NCBI GenBank assembly: GCA_016180925.1
Contig: JACPAH010000001.1
Coordinates: 1-42,274, forward strand
Origin: Candidatus Aenigmatarchaeota archaeon
Lineage (GTDB): Archaea; Aenigmatarchaeota; Aenigmatarchaeia; GW2011-AR5
Direction: 5' to 3'
DNA: 42,274 nt
The notes under the pieces are model-generated. The model was not told where the DNA came from and did no database searches. It worked only from the letters and a program-made list of their open reading frames with translations. Position numbers and translations under genes: made by a program. Below are positions 31,777-38,959 of the stretch, one piece after another; the stretch's first letter is position 1; every line of letters begins with the position of its first letter.

Positions 31777-31872
31777 TATAGTGAACCCACAAAATAATCC
31801 CGATATGTTTTTGTGGATTCACATATAGTGCCAAAGAAAAGTAATACCTGAATCTTTTCTTTGAGCACTATA
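31777..31872 (-). repeat. 96-nt twin-hairpin element, copy E3
   Basis: The reverse complement matches E1 (6933-7028) at 91 of 96 positions. Differences are three in the first loop (CAG for TGA), one at GAATCC for GAAGCC and one near the second loop. Most differences fall in loops or tolerated pairs. The downstream end GCACTATAAATACC supplies a near-consensus TATA box (about 31869-31876) ahead of the gene at 31903. Confidence 0.85.
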
Positions 31873-31902
31873 AATACCTGATATTTCTATATTTTATTAG
31901 TC

Positions 31903-32238
31903 ATGTCAAAAGTCAGAATAAAGCAAAGACGAATAGACCCGGACCTTCATTGCAATCCTGATGGGACAGCAGTGACTTACAGGGGATGCAATCCGTTCTA
32001 TAGAGGAGTTACATACGTCATATTGAGAGGAGACGGCAACTGCCATCCCATGCACGTGGCCGGGGTGCATTTTGGCGGCGACATAGGAAAGGTGCACAAA
32101 TACATGAGCGAAAGAATGGGGCTTGACACCGTTGTTGTTCCTGTAAGTACCGCCATGAGAAAATACAATTTCAGGCCTGTAGGAACTCCATACGCCTCGC
32201 CGCATGAGCCGCATCATATATACACAACACAACTTTGA
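31903..32238 (+). CDS. Hypothetical protein
   Basis: The 111-residue protein is rich in His, Tyr and Arg, with DLHCNPDGTAV, GDGNCHPMHVAGVHFGG (about 43-59) and a His-rich end (SPHEPHHIY). The Cys and His clusters could hold a metal but match no motif I know. No signal peptide or membrane helix. Expression is plausible from the CTATAAATA box contributed by the E3 element. Unassigned. Confidence 0.5.
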   Translation: MSKVRIKQRRIDPDLHCNPDGTAVTYRGCNPFYRGVTYVILRGDGNCHPMHVAGVHFGGDIGKVHKYMSERMGLDTVVVPVSTAMRKYNFRPVGTPYASPHEPHHIYTTQL

Positions 32239-32294
32239 AGTGTAATTTCCAAATCACACAACTGGCTTAAAAGCATTCCCGCTTTACTTCTCAT

Positions 32295-33185
32295 ATGAAC
32301 AATTACGGGGAGCTTGCAGCGAAGATAAAGGAGCGCAACGCCAGGCGCGTTATGCTCCAGCTGCCGGAAGGCCTGAAGATGAAGGCCGCGGATATGTGCA
32401 GATTTCTCCAGGAAAGCGGCATAGAAGTCCTGCTTTCCAACGAGCCGACCTACGGTGCATGCGACCTGGCCGATGCCGAGGCGAAAGCTACCGGATGCGA
32501 GCTTCTCGTGCATGTAGGCCACAGCAAGTTCTACGTCGATTTCGAAACCGATGTTCCTGTATTATATTATATATGGCCGGAGAGAATACAGGTCAAAACA
32601 GACTTTTCCGGGATAAAAGAAAAGCGCATAGGCATCCTCACGTCGATACAGCACATGGAGCTGCTGTCCGACATAAAATCCATGCTCGAGGGAGCAGGAA
32701 AAGAGGCGATAATAGGAGGCCAGATGCTCGGCTGCTGGACAGCCAACGCCGACAAGATAAAGGAAATGGTGGACGCCTTCCTCTTCGTGGGGAGCGGCGA
32801 GTTCCATCCGCTTGCGCTCAGCGGAAAACCGGTGTACAAGCTCGACCTTGAGCGCATGGAAATAGGGGATGTCGACGCGGAAAAGTTCCAGAAAATAAGG
32901 TACGGCAGGATATTCAGGGCCAGGGACGCCGCGACCTTCGGCATACTGGTGTCAAGCAAGAAGGGCCAGAAGGAGCTCCTCGCGAAGGCCGATTATGTCA
33001 GGCAAAGGCTGGAACAAAGGGATAAAAAAGCTTTCATCATAGTTATGAATGAGATAACAAACGAGAAGCTGCTGGGCATAAAGGCCGATGCATTTGTAAA
33101 CACGGCATGTCCCCGCATCAGCGACATGCAGTTCACCAAACCCATGATAAATGCCGATGATATAGAGCTTCTGCTGGAGGAATGA
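32295..33185 (+). CDS. dph2: Diphthamide synthase, Dph2-type radical enzyme
   Basis: The 296-residue protein carries the three cysteines that bind the 4Fe-4S cluster of archaeal Dph2: C56 (YGACDLAD), C147 (LGCWTAN) and C272 (NTACPRIS). The N-terminal LQLPEGL motif is characteristic. It transfers the 3-amino-3-carboxypropyl group of SAM to the His of elongation factor 2, step one of diphthamide synthesis. It is the first gene of a dph2-rpoL-HD operon, with a 4-nt ATGA overlap to rpoL. Confidence 0.95.
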   Translation: MNNYGELAAKIKERNARRVMLQLPEGLKMKAADMCRFLQESGIEVLLSNEPTYGACDLADAEAKATGCELLVHVGHSKFYVDFETDVPVLYYIWPERIQVKTDFSGIKEKRIGILTSIQHMELLSDIKSMLEGAGKEAIIGGQMLGCWTANADKIKEMVDAFLFVGSGEFHPLALSGKPVYKLDLERMEIGDVDAEKFQKIRYGRIFRARDAATFGILVSSKKGQKELLAKADYVRQRLEQRDKKAFIIVMNEITNEKLLGIKADAFVNTACPRISDMQFTKPMINADDIELLLEE

Positions 33186-33451
33186 AAATGGTCAAAATAA
33201 AGATTATAGAGAATGATAAGGGCAAGCTCAAAGCCGAGATAAGCGACAATTCCACCATAGTCAACGCGATAAACGAGCAGGTGTGGAACCAGAAGGGAGT
33301 CGACGTGTCCACATACAGCACGGGCCACCCGTACCTGGGCAAACCCACCCTCCTGATGAGGGGCAAGGACCCGGAGAAGGCAGTGATTGCGGCCGCGGAG
33401 AAGGTGGCAGAGAACGCCCGCTCATTGAAGAAGCAGCTCGAGAAGCAATGA
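33182..33451 (+). CDS. rpoL: RNA polymerase subunit L (Rpo11)
   Basis: The 89-residue protein (start ATG 33182 overlapping dph2, or ATG 33188) shows the Rpo11/RPB11 pattern: VKIKIIENDKGKLKAEI, DNSTIVNAINEQVW, and YSTGHPYLGKPTLLMRG. It pairs with subunit D in the polymerase assembly platform, like the bacterial alpha dimer. Length is normal. Coupled to dph2. Confidence 0.93.
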   Translation: MKMVKIKIIENDKGKLKAEISDNSTIVNAINEQVWNQKGVDVSTYSTGHPYLGKPTLLMRGKDPEKAVIAAAEKVAENARSLKKQLEKQ

Positions 33452-33473
33452 AAATTTTCCGCTTCATTCAATC

Positions 33474-34019
33474 ATGATGAAAGACATTCTCAAGCTCCTG
33501 TTCGAGCTTGGCGTCCTTTCGAGGATGCCCAGAACCGGGCCTTACCACGCCGGTATAACAAGCCACGAGACGGCTGCGGCGCACAGCTTCCGCGTTTCCG
33601 CCTTGGCATACTTCATCGCCCAGGAGGAAAAAGCCGACGCTGGAAAGGTGCTGAAGATGTGCCTTGTCCACGATTTCCCCGAAGCCCGTCTCCTCAACCA
33701 GACGTTCGTGCAGGAAAATTTCTATTCCGTCAAGGAGAAGCAGCCGGAAGTTCTTGAAAAGCAGCTGCGCGGCATCAAAGGCTCCGCCGAGCTTCAGGAA
33801 GCATTCGACGAGTTCTTGAAAGGCGAGAGTAAGGAGGCAAAAATAGTCCATGACGCCAACATGCTCGAGGCGCTTGTAGAGGCAAAGGAATATTCCCAGC
33901 AGGGTATAGAAATAATGAAAATATGGTTTCTAGGCAAGAAGAAAAATCTCAAAACAGAGTCCGCCAGGAAGCTTTTTGATATACTGGAAAATGAAGACAT
34001 CTTCTGGTGGAAGGAATAA
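33474..34019 (+). CDS. HD-domain phosphohydrolase, HDDC2/YfbR-like
   Basis: The 181-residue HD protein has SHETAAAHSFRV (first His), CLVHDFPEARLLNQ (His-Asp pair) and IVHDANMLEALVEAKEY (last Asp). This is the metal-binding set of the 5'-deoxynucleotidase YfbR/HDDC2 group, which removes phosphate from deoxynucleoside monophosphates. The gene follows rpoL by 22 nt and probably belongs to the same operon. It ends 2 nt before the convergent TFS gene. Confidence 0.85.
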   Translation: MMKDILKLLFELGVLSRMPRTGPYHAGITSHETAAAHSFRVSALAYFIAQEEKADAGKVLKMCLVHDFPEARLLNQTFVQENFYSVKEKQPEVLEKQLRGIKGSAELQEAFDEFLKGESKEAKIVHDANMLEALVEAKEYSQQGIEIMKIWFLGKKKNLKTESARKLFDILENEDIFWWKE

Positions 34020-34021
34020 AT

Positions 34022-34363
34022 TTATTTGTATTCCCGCCAGACGTTCTTGCATCTCATGTTCGTGCACTTGAAGAACTGGGTCGGGGGCTCGTCGGCGTCC
34101 CGGGTCTGCTGGAGCCAGTAATAAGCCTTCTTGTTGCCGCATTTCTCGCATTCCCTCTCTGTTATAGGAAGCGGCACATTGTCCTTTTCTATTATAGGCA
34201 CGGAGGGCTTTTTCTTTTTCTCCTCCATGAGCCTGACGTTCCTCGCGTCCTTCCTCCTAGTGAATTTGCACTTTCTGCACTTGAGCACGAGGCTTTTTCC
34301 CTTCTTTTCCGGAACGAGTATCGAGCCGCATTTATCGCAGAAATACAGACCAGATGCCGTCAT
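34022..34363 (-). CDS. tfs: Transcription factor S (TFIIS-like)
   Basis: The 113-residue protein has two zinc ribbons: CDKCG...CRKC at about 9-33 and CEKCG...CTNMRC at about 72-107. Between the second pair is the hairpin QTRDADEPPTQFF, whose Asp-Glu pair is the catalytic tip inserted in the RNA polymerase channel. TFS restarts backtracked polymerase by RNA cleavage. The linker is longer and more basic than usual. It appears leaderless on the minus strand. Confidence 0.93.
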   Translation of the reverse strand: MTASGLYFCDKCGSILVPEKKGKSLVLKCRKCKFTRRKDARNVRLMEEKKKKPSVPIIEKDNVPLPITERECEKCGNKKAYYWLQQTRDADEPPTQFFKCTNMRCKNVWREYK

Positions 34364-34546
34364 TTTAAAACCCTCTGTTCTTCACACCTTATGAAAAGAT
34401 GATTATATAAACTCACTTGAATTAAGTAAAACCCGGCCAAAAAAACGGCGCGAATATCAGGCCATCATCCCCCCATGCAGCAAAATTCCCATCAGATGGG
34501 ATAATCAAAGGAAATCCATTATGACAAGTTAGCTTTATATATTTTT

Positions 34547-34582
34547 TGTGGGACTTTAGTGTTATCCTGTGGGACATTAGTG
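34547..34582 (+). promoter_or_regulatory. Direct-repeat operator candidate upstream of the AbrB-ACT gene
   Basis: TGTGGGACTTTAGTG (34547-34561) is repeated as TGTGGGACATTAGTG (34568-34582), 14 of 15 identical and exactly 21 bp apart, two helical turns. A TTTATATAT TATA box lies at 34533-34541, so the repeats sit around the expected transcription start. A dimeric regulator binding one face of the helix here would block its own transcription. Autoregulation by the downstream protein is an inference. Confidence 0.6.
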
Positions 34583-34593
34583 GGGTGAAAGCC

Positions 34594-34986
34594 GTGAAAA
34601 ATTTCAACGTCGTGAAGCTTGATTCCAAGGGAAGGATTATAGTGCCATTCCATATAAGGGACTACATAGGCCTGAAGGAGGGCACCGAGCTGATAATAGT
34701 CAACAACGAGAAGAGGGAGCTGAGGATATTCCCCCTGATAAACGGAAACACGGCGCAGGTAAGGGTAATCATGAGCGATGTGCACGGCTCGCTGTCAAAA
34801 ATAATGACGGCCATAGCCAGGAACAACGTCGACATACTCATGAGCATGTCGAGGACGATAGAAAGGGGGAAGACGGCAGAATGGTCCGCGATAGTGGACC
34901 TCTCGGACTGCAAGAACCCGAAGAAATTCGAGTCCGACATCTCGAAGCTTGACGTCATCAGGAAGATAGAATTTGAGAGGAAGTGA
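34594..34986 (+). CDS. AbrB-ACT domain transcriptional regulator
   Basis: The start GTG 34594 (preceded by GGGGTGA) gives 130 residues. GTG 34585 would add three. Residues about 3-48 form an AbrB/SpoVT swapped-hairpin DNA-binding domain (VVKLDSKGRIIVP...). Residues about 55-125 form an ACT domain (VRVIMSDVHGSLSKIMTAIA), which binds small ligands such as amino acids. Together they suggest a ligand-sensing regulator. The 15-bp direct repeat just upstream is a natural operator. Possible targets nearby include the HisG-like gene 50 nt downstream. Confidence 0.82.
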   Translation: MKNFNVVKLDSKGRIIVPFHIRDYIGLKEGTELIIVNNEKRELRIFPLINGNTAQVRVIMSDVHGSLSKIMTAIARNNVDILMSMSRTIERGKTAEWSAIVDLSDCKNPKKFESDISKLDVIRKIEFERK

Positions 34987-35035
34987 CAAAAGGAAAGGCT
35001 TAAAGGCTTTCCGGGGAATCTGAAAGCCTCAAGAG

Positions 35036-36088
35036 ATGAAATTTATGACAGAACCGTGTAAGAACGGAAACGGATACAGAGAAGATGAAGGTTGCCTGAA
35101 AGTTTCGCTGCCTTACGGACATCTGTTCAAGGCCGAAGGCGAGGCGGTAGGCGGCGGGGAAGAGTTGTGGAAGTATACAGGACTTCCCTATGGAATGCTA
35201 AATCGAAGAGAACAAGACATTGGCACCCCCGAAGGTGATGGCAACGGAAAATCATATGTTCTGAGCGTTAGCAGCGATGAGTTGAAAGGCCTCAAATACC
35301 CTACAGGTGATATATCAAGACTCATACTTTCCATAAGAGCCGCCCAGGATGTTCCGGGCGATGTCACAAGATATGGATTAGGAATAACAGGAAAGGATTT
35401 GCTGACCGACAGGCTGGGTCTTGACATTTATGAAAAGCCGTCAGTTCGCAGAAGGTTTTCCTTGCGCGGGCCTGCGGAAGACAGCGCGGCTGTTGAAGAA
35501 AAATGGTTCAGGAGAGAACTCAAGGACAGGGGCATATATCCCATAGAAAACCTTGAATACAGGCCGGCGCATCTGGTTTTTGCATTCATGGAGGAACTTG
35601 ACATAAGAAACGTGAAAGACGTGAAGACGAGTCTAAGAATACCTGTCCACGGCTCCCGCATAACTATAGCATCAGAATATCCCGCTTTAGCCAAGCTTGC
35701 GATGAGACATCTTGCAAAAATGTCAAATTTTGATATATTACCAACCACAGGAAAGACCGAATCGTATGCTTTGGCCCGCGATGTGGACGGAATTGTAGAA
35801 GTCGTCGAGAGCGGCAACACCATGTACGCCAACGGCCTCAGGCCTGTAAGGCCCTTGGTTATGGACGTAACGACTCCATACTTCGTGGTGAACGGCAAAA
35901 CGTACGATAATCCCGCATTCAAAGATTTCATAAAAGAACTCCGCAGAAGGTTATCAGAAGGCAGGGAATACCTCAGAGACAGGATGCCAGAATTGTTCGA
36001 AGACAAGCTTAATCCTTCTATATTTGGCGACCCTGAGAAAGATAGTGATAGCGAAGAACTGTGTGAAGAACTGTACGAGCGTGAATAA
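35036..36088 (+). CDS. HisG-like ATP phosphoribosyltransferase family protein
   Basis: The 350-residue protein matches HisG blocks in order: LKVSLPYGHLF near residues 21-31 (HisG: lalPKGRL), SIRAAQDVPGDV...YGLGITGKDLL at about 100-122, RITIASEYPALAK, and VDGIVEVVESGNTMYANGL at about 250-268 (HisG: DAIVDLVSTGTTLRANGL). HisG joins ATP and PRPP in histidine synthesis. The loop is ESGNTM instead of STGTTL, and the C-terminal tail (about 310-350) is acidic. No other his gene is nearby, so the substrate may differ. It is preceded by the AbrB-ACT regulator. Confidence 0.75.
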   Translation: MKFMTEPCKNGNGYREDEGCLKVSLPYGHLFKAEGEAVGGGEELWKYTGLPYGMLNRREQDIGTPEGDGNGKSYVLSVSSDELKGLKYPTGDISRLILSIRAAQDVPGDVTRYGLGITGKDLLTDRLGLDIYEKPSVRRRFSLRGPAEDSAAVEEKWFRRELKDRGIYPIENLEYRPAHLVFAFMEELDIRNVKDVKTSLRIPVHGSRITIASEYPALAKLAMRHLAKMSNFDILPTTGKTESYALARDVDGIVEVVESGNTMYANGLRPVRPLVMDVTTPYFVVNGKTYDNPAFKDFIKELRRRLSEGREYLRDRMPELFEDKLNPSIFGDPEKDSDSEELCEELYERE

Positions 36089-36095
36089 ATCATTC

Positions 36096-36641
36096 TTACA
36101 GGAGAAGCGAGCAGCTTCCGCCAAGGTTCAGCGGCCGCCCGGTAATCAGGCCTTCCATGTAATACAGTATGAGGCGCGGCGAGCCCAGGAGCGGCATTGC
36201 AAATACCATCCTTCCCTCGAGCTGGGAGGAAAATATGGGCTGGTCAGGGCCGGCGTTGTTGTCGCCCTTCGTGACGTAGCCGGACTCTGTTTTCTCGGTT
36301 ATCCTGTGAACTATGGTGTATCCGGTGCCGGGCCTTGAGTATATCACTATATCCCCGATATCTGGGCTGTCGTCCTTCACAACGAACAAAAGGTCGCCGC
36401 AGCGGAGGCCGCCTGCCGCCGGAAATCCGGCGAACTCGTCTTCAGCTATTCCGATGCCTGAATAATAAGCGCCGCGCGAATCCCACCACCCGCCGAAAGG
36501 CTGCGTATGGAGCATCGAGTCGGAGACCACGGAGACTATCGGCATGCCCGTCCCTGTAATCACTGAAAGCCCCTGATAGAAAAGCCACGCAACGGCAAAT
36601 GCCGCCAGTATTTCGAGCGCGTCCTTCTTCCCGAAAGCCAT
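36096..36641 (-). CDS. Signal peptidase I, archaeal S26 type
   Basis: The 181-residue protein has an N-terminal membrane helix (about 9-30), then VVSDSMLHTQ with the catalytic S42, GDIVIY and YTIVHRI with the catalytic His, and VTKGDNNAGPD with the Asp of the archaeal/ER-type Ser-His-Asp active site. It removes signal peptides outside the membrane. An insertion of about 30 residues (GGWWDSRGAYY...) follows the Ser motif. A second hydrophobic stretch near the C-terminus may be another membrane segment. Confidence 0.92.
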   Translation of the reverse strand: MAFGKKDALEILAAFAVAWLFYQGLSVITGTGMPIVSVVSDSMLHTQPFGGWWDSRGAYYSGIGIAEDEFAGFPAAGGLRCGDLLFVVKDDSPDIGDIVIYSRPGTGYTIVHRITEKTESGYVTKGDNNAGPDQPIFSSQLEGRMVFAMPLLGSPRLILYYMEGLITGRPLNLGGSCSLLL

Positions 36642-36677
36642 TCTGAAGATTTGACTCCGAGGCTTAAGAAGATTCCT

Positions 36678-37166
36678 TCAGTAGCCGTCGAAAAGCCCCT
36701 CTATATAAACGAATTTCGCGTATTCGCCGTAAGATGCCGGTACAAAATTGACCGGATGCTCAAAGACGTCGCCGTTGCCGAATTTCGACCTCACTTTTAT
36801 GTCGTCCCCGACGACTTCAACCACTCTCCCGGCGTGCGTAGGCACCCTCCACATCCTTCCTCCCCAGGGCGCAAAATCGTCTCCCAGATAAGCGATTATG
36901 CTGTCATCCCGGGGCTCCACACACGGCCTTAGCAGCACTTCCCTCTTGAGATACTCCCTGCTTCTCATCCCCATTTTTCTCGCATTGGACCTGTCAAAGA
37001 CATACTCCCAGCATTCATATCCTGACTCATGGTCCGAATGGTAGTCCCGGCGCTCGACCAGACTGAGGCCGGCCACGTTTTTCACTTCACCGACGGCTCC
37101 TTCCTCGTCAAGCTTCTGAAGTTCACGCCTGGTCTTGCCAGGGAGCAGTCGGTACAAAGTTTCCAT
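36678..37166 (-). CDS. Hypothetical protein
   Basis: The 162-residue soluble protein starts METLYRLLPGKTRRELQKL, which could be a helix-turn-helix-like beginning, and has a beta-rich C-terminal half (GRVVEVVGDDIKVRSKFGNG). Two cysteines (YECWEY, RPCVEP) are isolated. No family was recognised. A TTAAGTTTATCG box upstream of ATG 37166 on the minus strand supports expression. Confidence 0.55.
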   Translation of the reverse strand: METLYRLLPGKTRRELQKLDEEGAVGEVKNVAGLSLVERRDYHSDHESGYECWEYVFDRSNARKMGMRSREYLKREVLLRPCVEPRDDSIIAYLGDDFAPWGGRMWRVPTHAGRVVEVVGDDIKVRSKFGNGDVFEHPVNFVPASYGEYAKFVYIEGLFDGY

Positions 37167-37205
37167 TTCAGTAGGGTGTACGATAAACTTAAGAAAACCT
37201 GAAAA

Positions 37206-38114
37206 TCATTTATCTTCAGGCCGTGCCATCCTCTTGAACTTGCTGTCCGGCACCTGTGAATACATGCAGTAGCCGAGGCCGTTCTTCAGGGGACCGTCAA
37301 GCTGCTCGCCCGGTATCTCCTCTATCTCGTCGCGAGTGAACGGCGGCTTCTTCATATCAAGCCAGACATCGCGGCCGAACTTCTTCATGACAAGCCTCTC
37401 GGATTCAGCCATGACAACGCCACCTATTTCCATCCTTTCATACCTGCCTTCGGTGAAATGCCTCAGCAGGGCGTCGCCTGCGGCTTCCTTCAGCACTTCC
37501 ATCCTTTCGCTCTCCGGCCGTCCGGGTGCCACGTCGTCAAGAAGCCTCGATACAACAGGCATATTCTTCAAGGCGGCGTATTCGGTGTAGACGCCCGAGC
37601 CTATCCTCCTCTCACCGAGATGGAGCCTTTCCGACATCCTGTCCACGTCGTACGGGCTTATTATGACCAAGCCATGGAGCAGGGCGCGCTCAACGCCCCA
37701 GACCATGGCATGGCTTGCTATCACCCTTCCGTCAACGTTAACTGTAGACGCCCTGTTGTCGACGTCTACATTTTCTACTCCCAAGCTTTCGAGCGCCAGG
37801 GCCACCTTTTCCGCGTAATAAGCGCGCATGTCCTCGTATGTCCTGAAAGTGCCGTCACGTGGCACGGCAACGGAATACGCAAGTATGTTCGGACCTGTCT
37901 GGACGTGGGAGCCGCCCGAGATGCGGCGCGCAATTTCACTGTCGCGATTCTTTATGGCATCGGTCGCCTGGGCATAGCCGAGTATCGTCGCGTCCCTCGG
38001 GAAGCTGTAAAGCCTGAAAGTCGCCTTCATGGGCATGCGAAGGAAATACTCCTCGAGGGCCATGTTCGCGAGCGCGCCGTAGCTCCCGCTGCCGAAATAT
38101 TCATAATCGAACAT
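37206..38114 (-). CDS. Lipoate-protein ligase A-like protein
   Basis: The 302-residue biotin/lipoate ligase-fold protein has LPRDATILGYAQ-type start motifs, ARRISGGSHVQTGPNILAYS (LplA: RRxSGGGaVyhd.gNL) and VDGRVIASHAMVWGVERALLHG. In LplA the last motif has a catalytic Lys (gKKi.G.A). Here it reads GRVIASHA with Arg-Val, so ligase chemistry may be altered. It could be a lipoyl/octanoyl transferase-type relative. No lipoate-dependent complex is in view. The start lies about 25 nt after a CATAAAAATCC box. Confidence 0.75.
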   Translation of the reverse strand: MFDYEYFGSGSYGALANMALEEYFLRMPMKATFRLYSFPRDATILGYAQATDAIKNRDSEIARRISGGSHVQTGPNILAYSVAVPRDGTFRTYEDMRAYYAEKVALALESLGVENVDVDNRASTVNVDGRVIASHAMVWGVERALLHGLVIISPYDVDRMSERLHLGERRIGSGVYTEYAALKNMPVVSRLLDDVAPGRPESERMEVLKEAAGDALLRHFTEGRYERMEIGGVVMAESERLVMKKFGRDVWLDMKKPPFTRDEIEEIPGEQLDGPLKNGLGYCMYSQVPDSKFKRMARPEDK

Positions 38115-38148
38115 TTCTATTCACCGTTTCGAAAGGATTTTTATGATT

Positions 38149-38385
38149 TCACGCCCTGAAAGAACGGGCAGTCCTGGCATTCTTGCTGACCTCTACAGAA
38201 GTAAGCGTAAGGGAAGTGTCGTTTTTTGAAATGACCACATCTTCGTCTTCCAGGTATAATTCTATTGCCTCTTGCAGGTTGTTTTTAGCCTCTTCGATGG
38301 TTTTGCCTGAGCTCGCTATATCCAATTGAGGGCACCATGAGGAATAAATATCATCTTCTTTTGTTATCACAACATCAAAATGCAT
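38149..38385 (-). CDS. HicB-like protein (solitary)
   Basis: The 78-residue protein (ATG 38385, with GGAG 9 nt upstream; an ATG at 38391 sits on the ribosome-binding site) has the HicB fold: FDVVITKEDDIYSSWCPQLD, SGKTIEEAKNNLQEAIELYL. HicB antitoxins neutralise the RNase HicA. No hicA is adjacent on either side, so this is a solo HicB-like protein or a remnant. The C-terminal DNA-binding region is short and ends in a basic RTARSFRA tail. Confidence 0.8.
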   Translation of the reverse strand: MHFDVVITKEDDIYSSWCPQLDIASSGKTIEEAKNNLQEAIELYLEDEDVVISKNDTSLTLTSVEVSKNARTARSFRA

Positions 38386-38469
38386 AAGCATCTCCTAGTT
38401 AAGGTTCTCTTTCAACTCTATTTAAAGTTTTTAACCTGATACTATAAAAATTCATTTTGAGCTGATTAT

Positions 38470-38877
38470 ATGGACCTTGCCAAGAATTTCCCGAGAAGCC
38501 CATACGACATGCTGGCCGGAGTCGTCATGCTGCCGCGAACGATAGACAAGGCCAGGGCCTTTAACGGAGGGACGCTTGGAGAATACCACTACAACTGCCC
38601 CCTCGACCAAAAAGTTCTCCAGTTCTTCGGCGTGAACCACGAGGCCTTCGCCCAGAAACTGAAGGAGCTCCAGACGGATGAGAAGATGGCCGGGTGGCTC
38701 GGGGGGACGAAGAGCCGCGAGGAAAAGGACAAGTTCAACAACAGCATGAGGCATCTTGAGCCTGACACCCCTGAAAAAAAGCAGTGGCTCGCGGAGCAGA
38801 TAAAGCTCCACTGCAGGCAGGTCAGGACCTACTTCGACAACCTCGACGCCGACGAGAAGAGGTTCTATACTGAATGA
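38470..38877 (+). CDS. DUF5069 family protein
   Basis: The 135-residue protein matches DUF5069 at its start: DLAKNFPRSPYDMLAGVVML, PRTIDKARA, GTLGEYHYNCPLD and QFFGVNHEAF. Members are small soluble proteins of unknown role. The last residues (RFYTE) and the stop codon lie inside the E4 inverted-repeat element, which also encodes the end of pyrC on the other strand. Confidence 0.82.
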   Translation: MDLAKNFPRSPYDMLAGVVMLPRTIDKARAFNGGTLGEYHYNCPLDQKVLQFFGVNHEAFAQKLKELQTDEKMAGWLGGTKSREEKDKFNNSMRHLEPDTPEKKQWLAEQIKLHCRQVRTYFDNLDADEKRFYTE

Positions 38878-38959
38878 CATAATTTATTGAACATTATAAT
38901 AATGTCATTCAGATATACCAAAGACATTATTTGTACAAAAATTAATGTCTTTGAGTATA
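38866..38959 (-). repeat. Diverged 94-nt twin-hairpin element, copy E4
   Basis: Two AT-rich hairpins lie back to back: CTGAATGACAT/ATGTCATTCAG and CCAAAGACATTA/TAATGTCTTTGAG, framed by TATA at both ends as in E1-E3. On the minus strand it begins TATACTCAAAGA...TCTTTGGTATA, similar to TATAGTGCTCAAAGA...TCTTTGGCACTATA. It overlaps the 3' ends of two convergent genes, DUF5069 (stop 38875-38877) and pyrC (stop 38944-38942), and may act as a two-way terminator. Confidence 0.65.

Noticed and set aside
38149-38385. Complete hicAB toxin-antitoxin pair
   Set aside because: No HicA-like frame was found on either side. Only the HicB-like gene is present.
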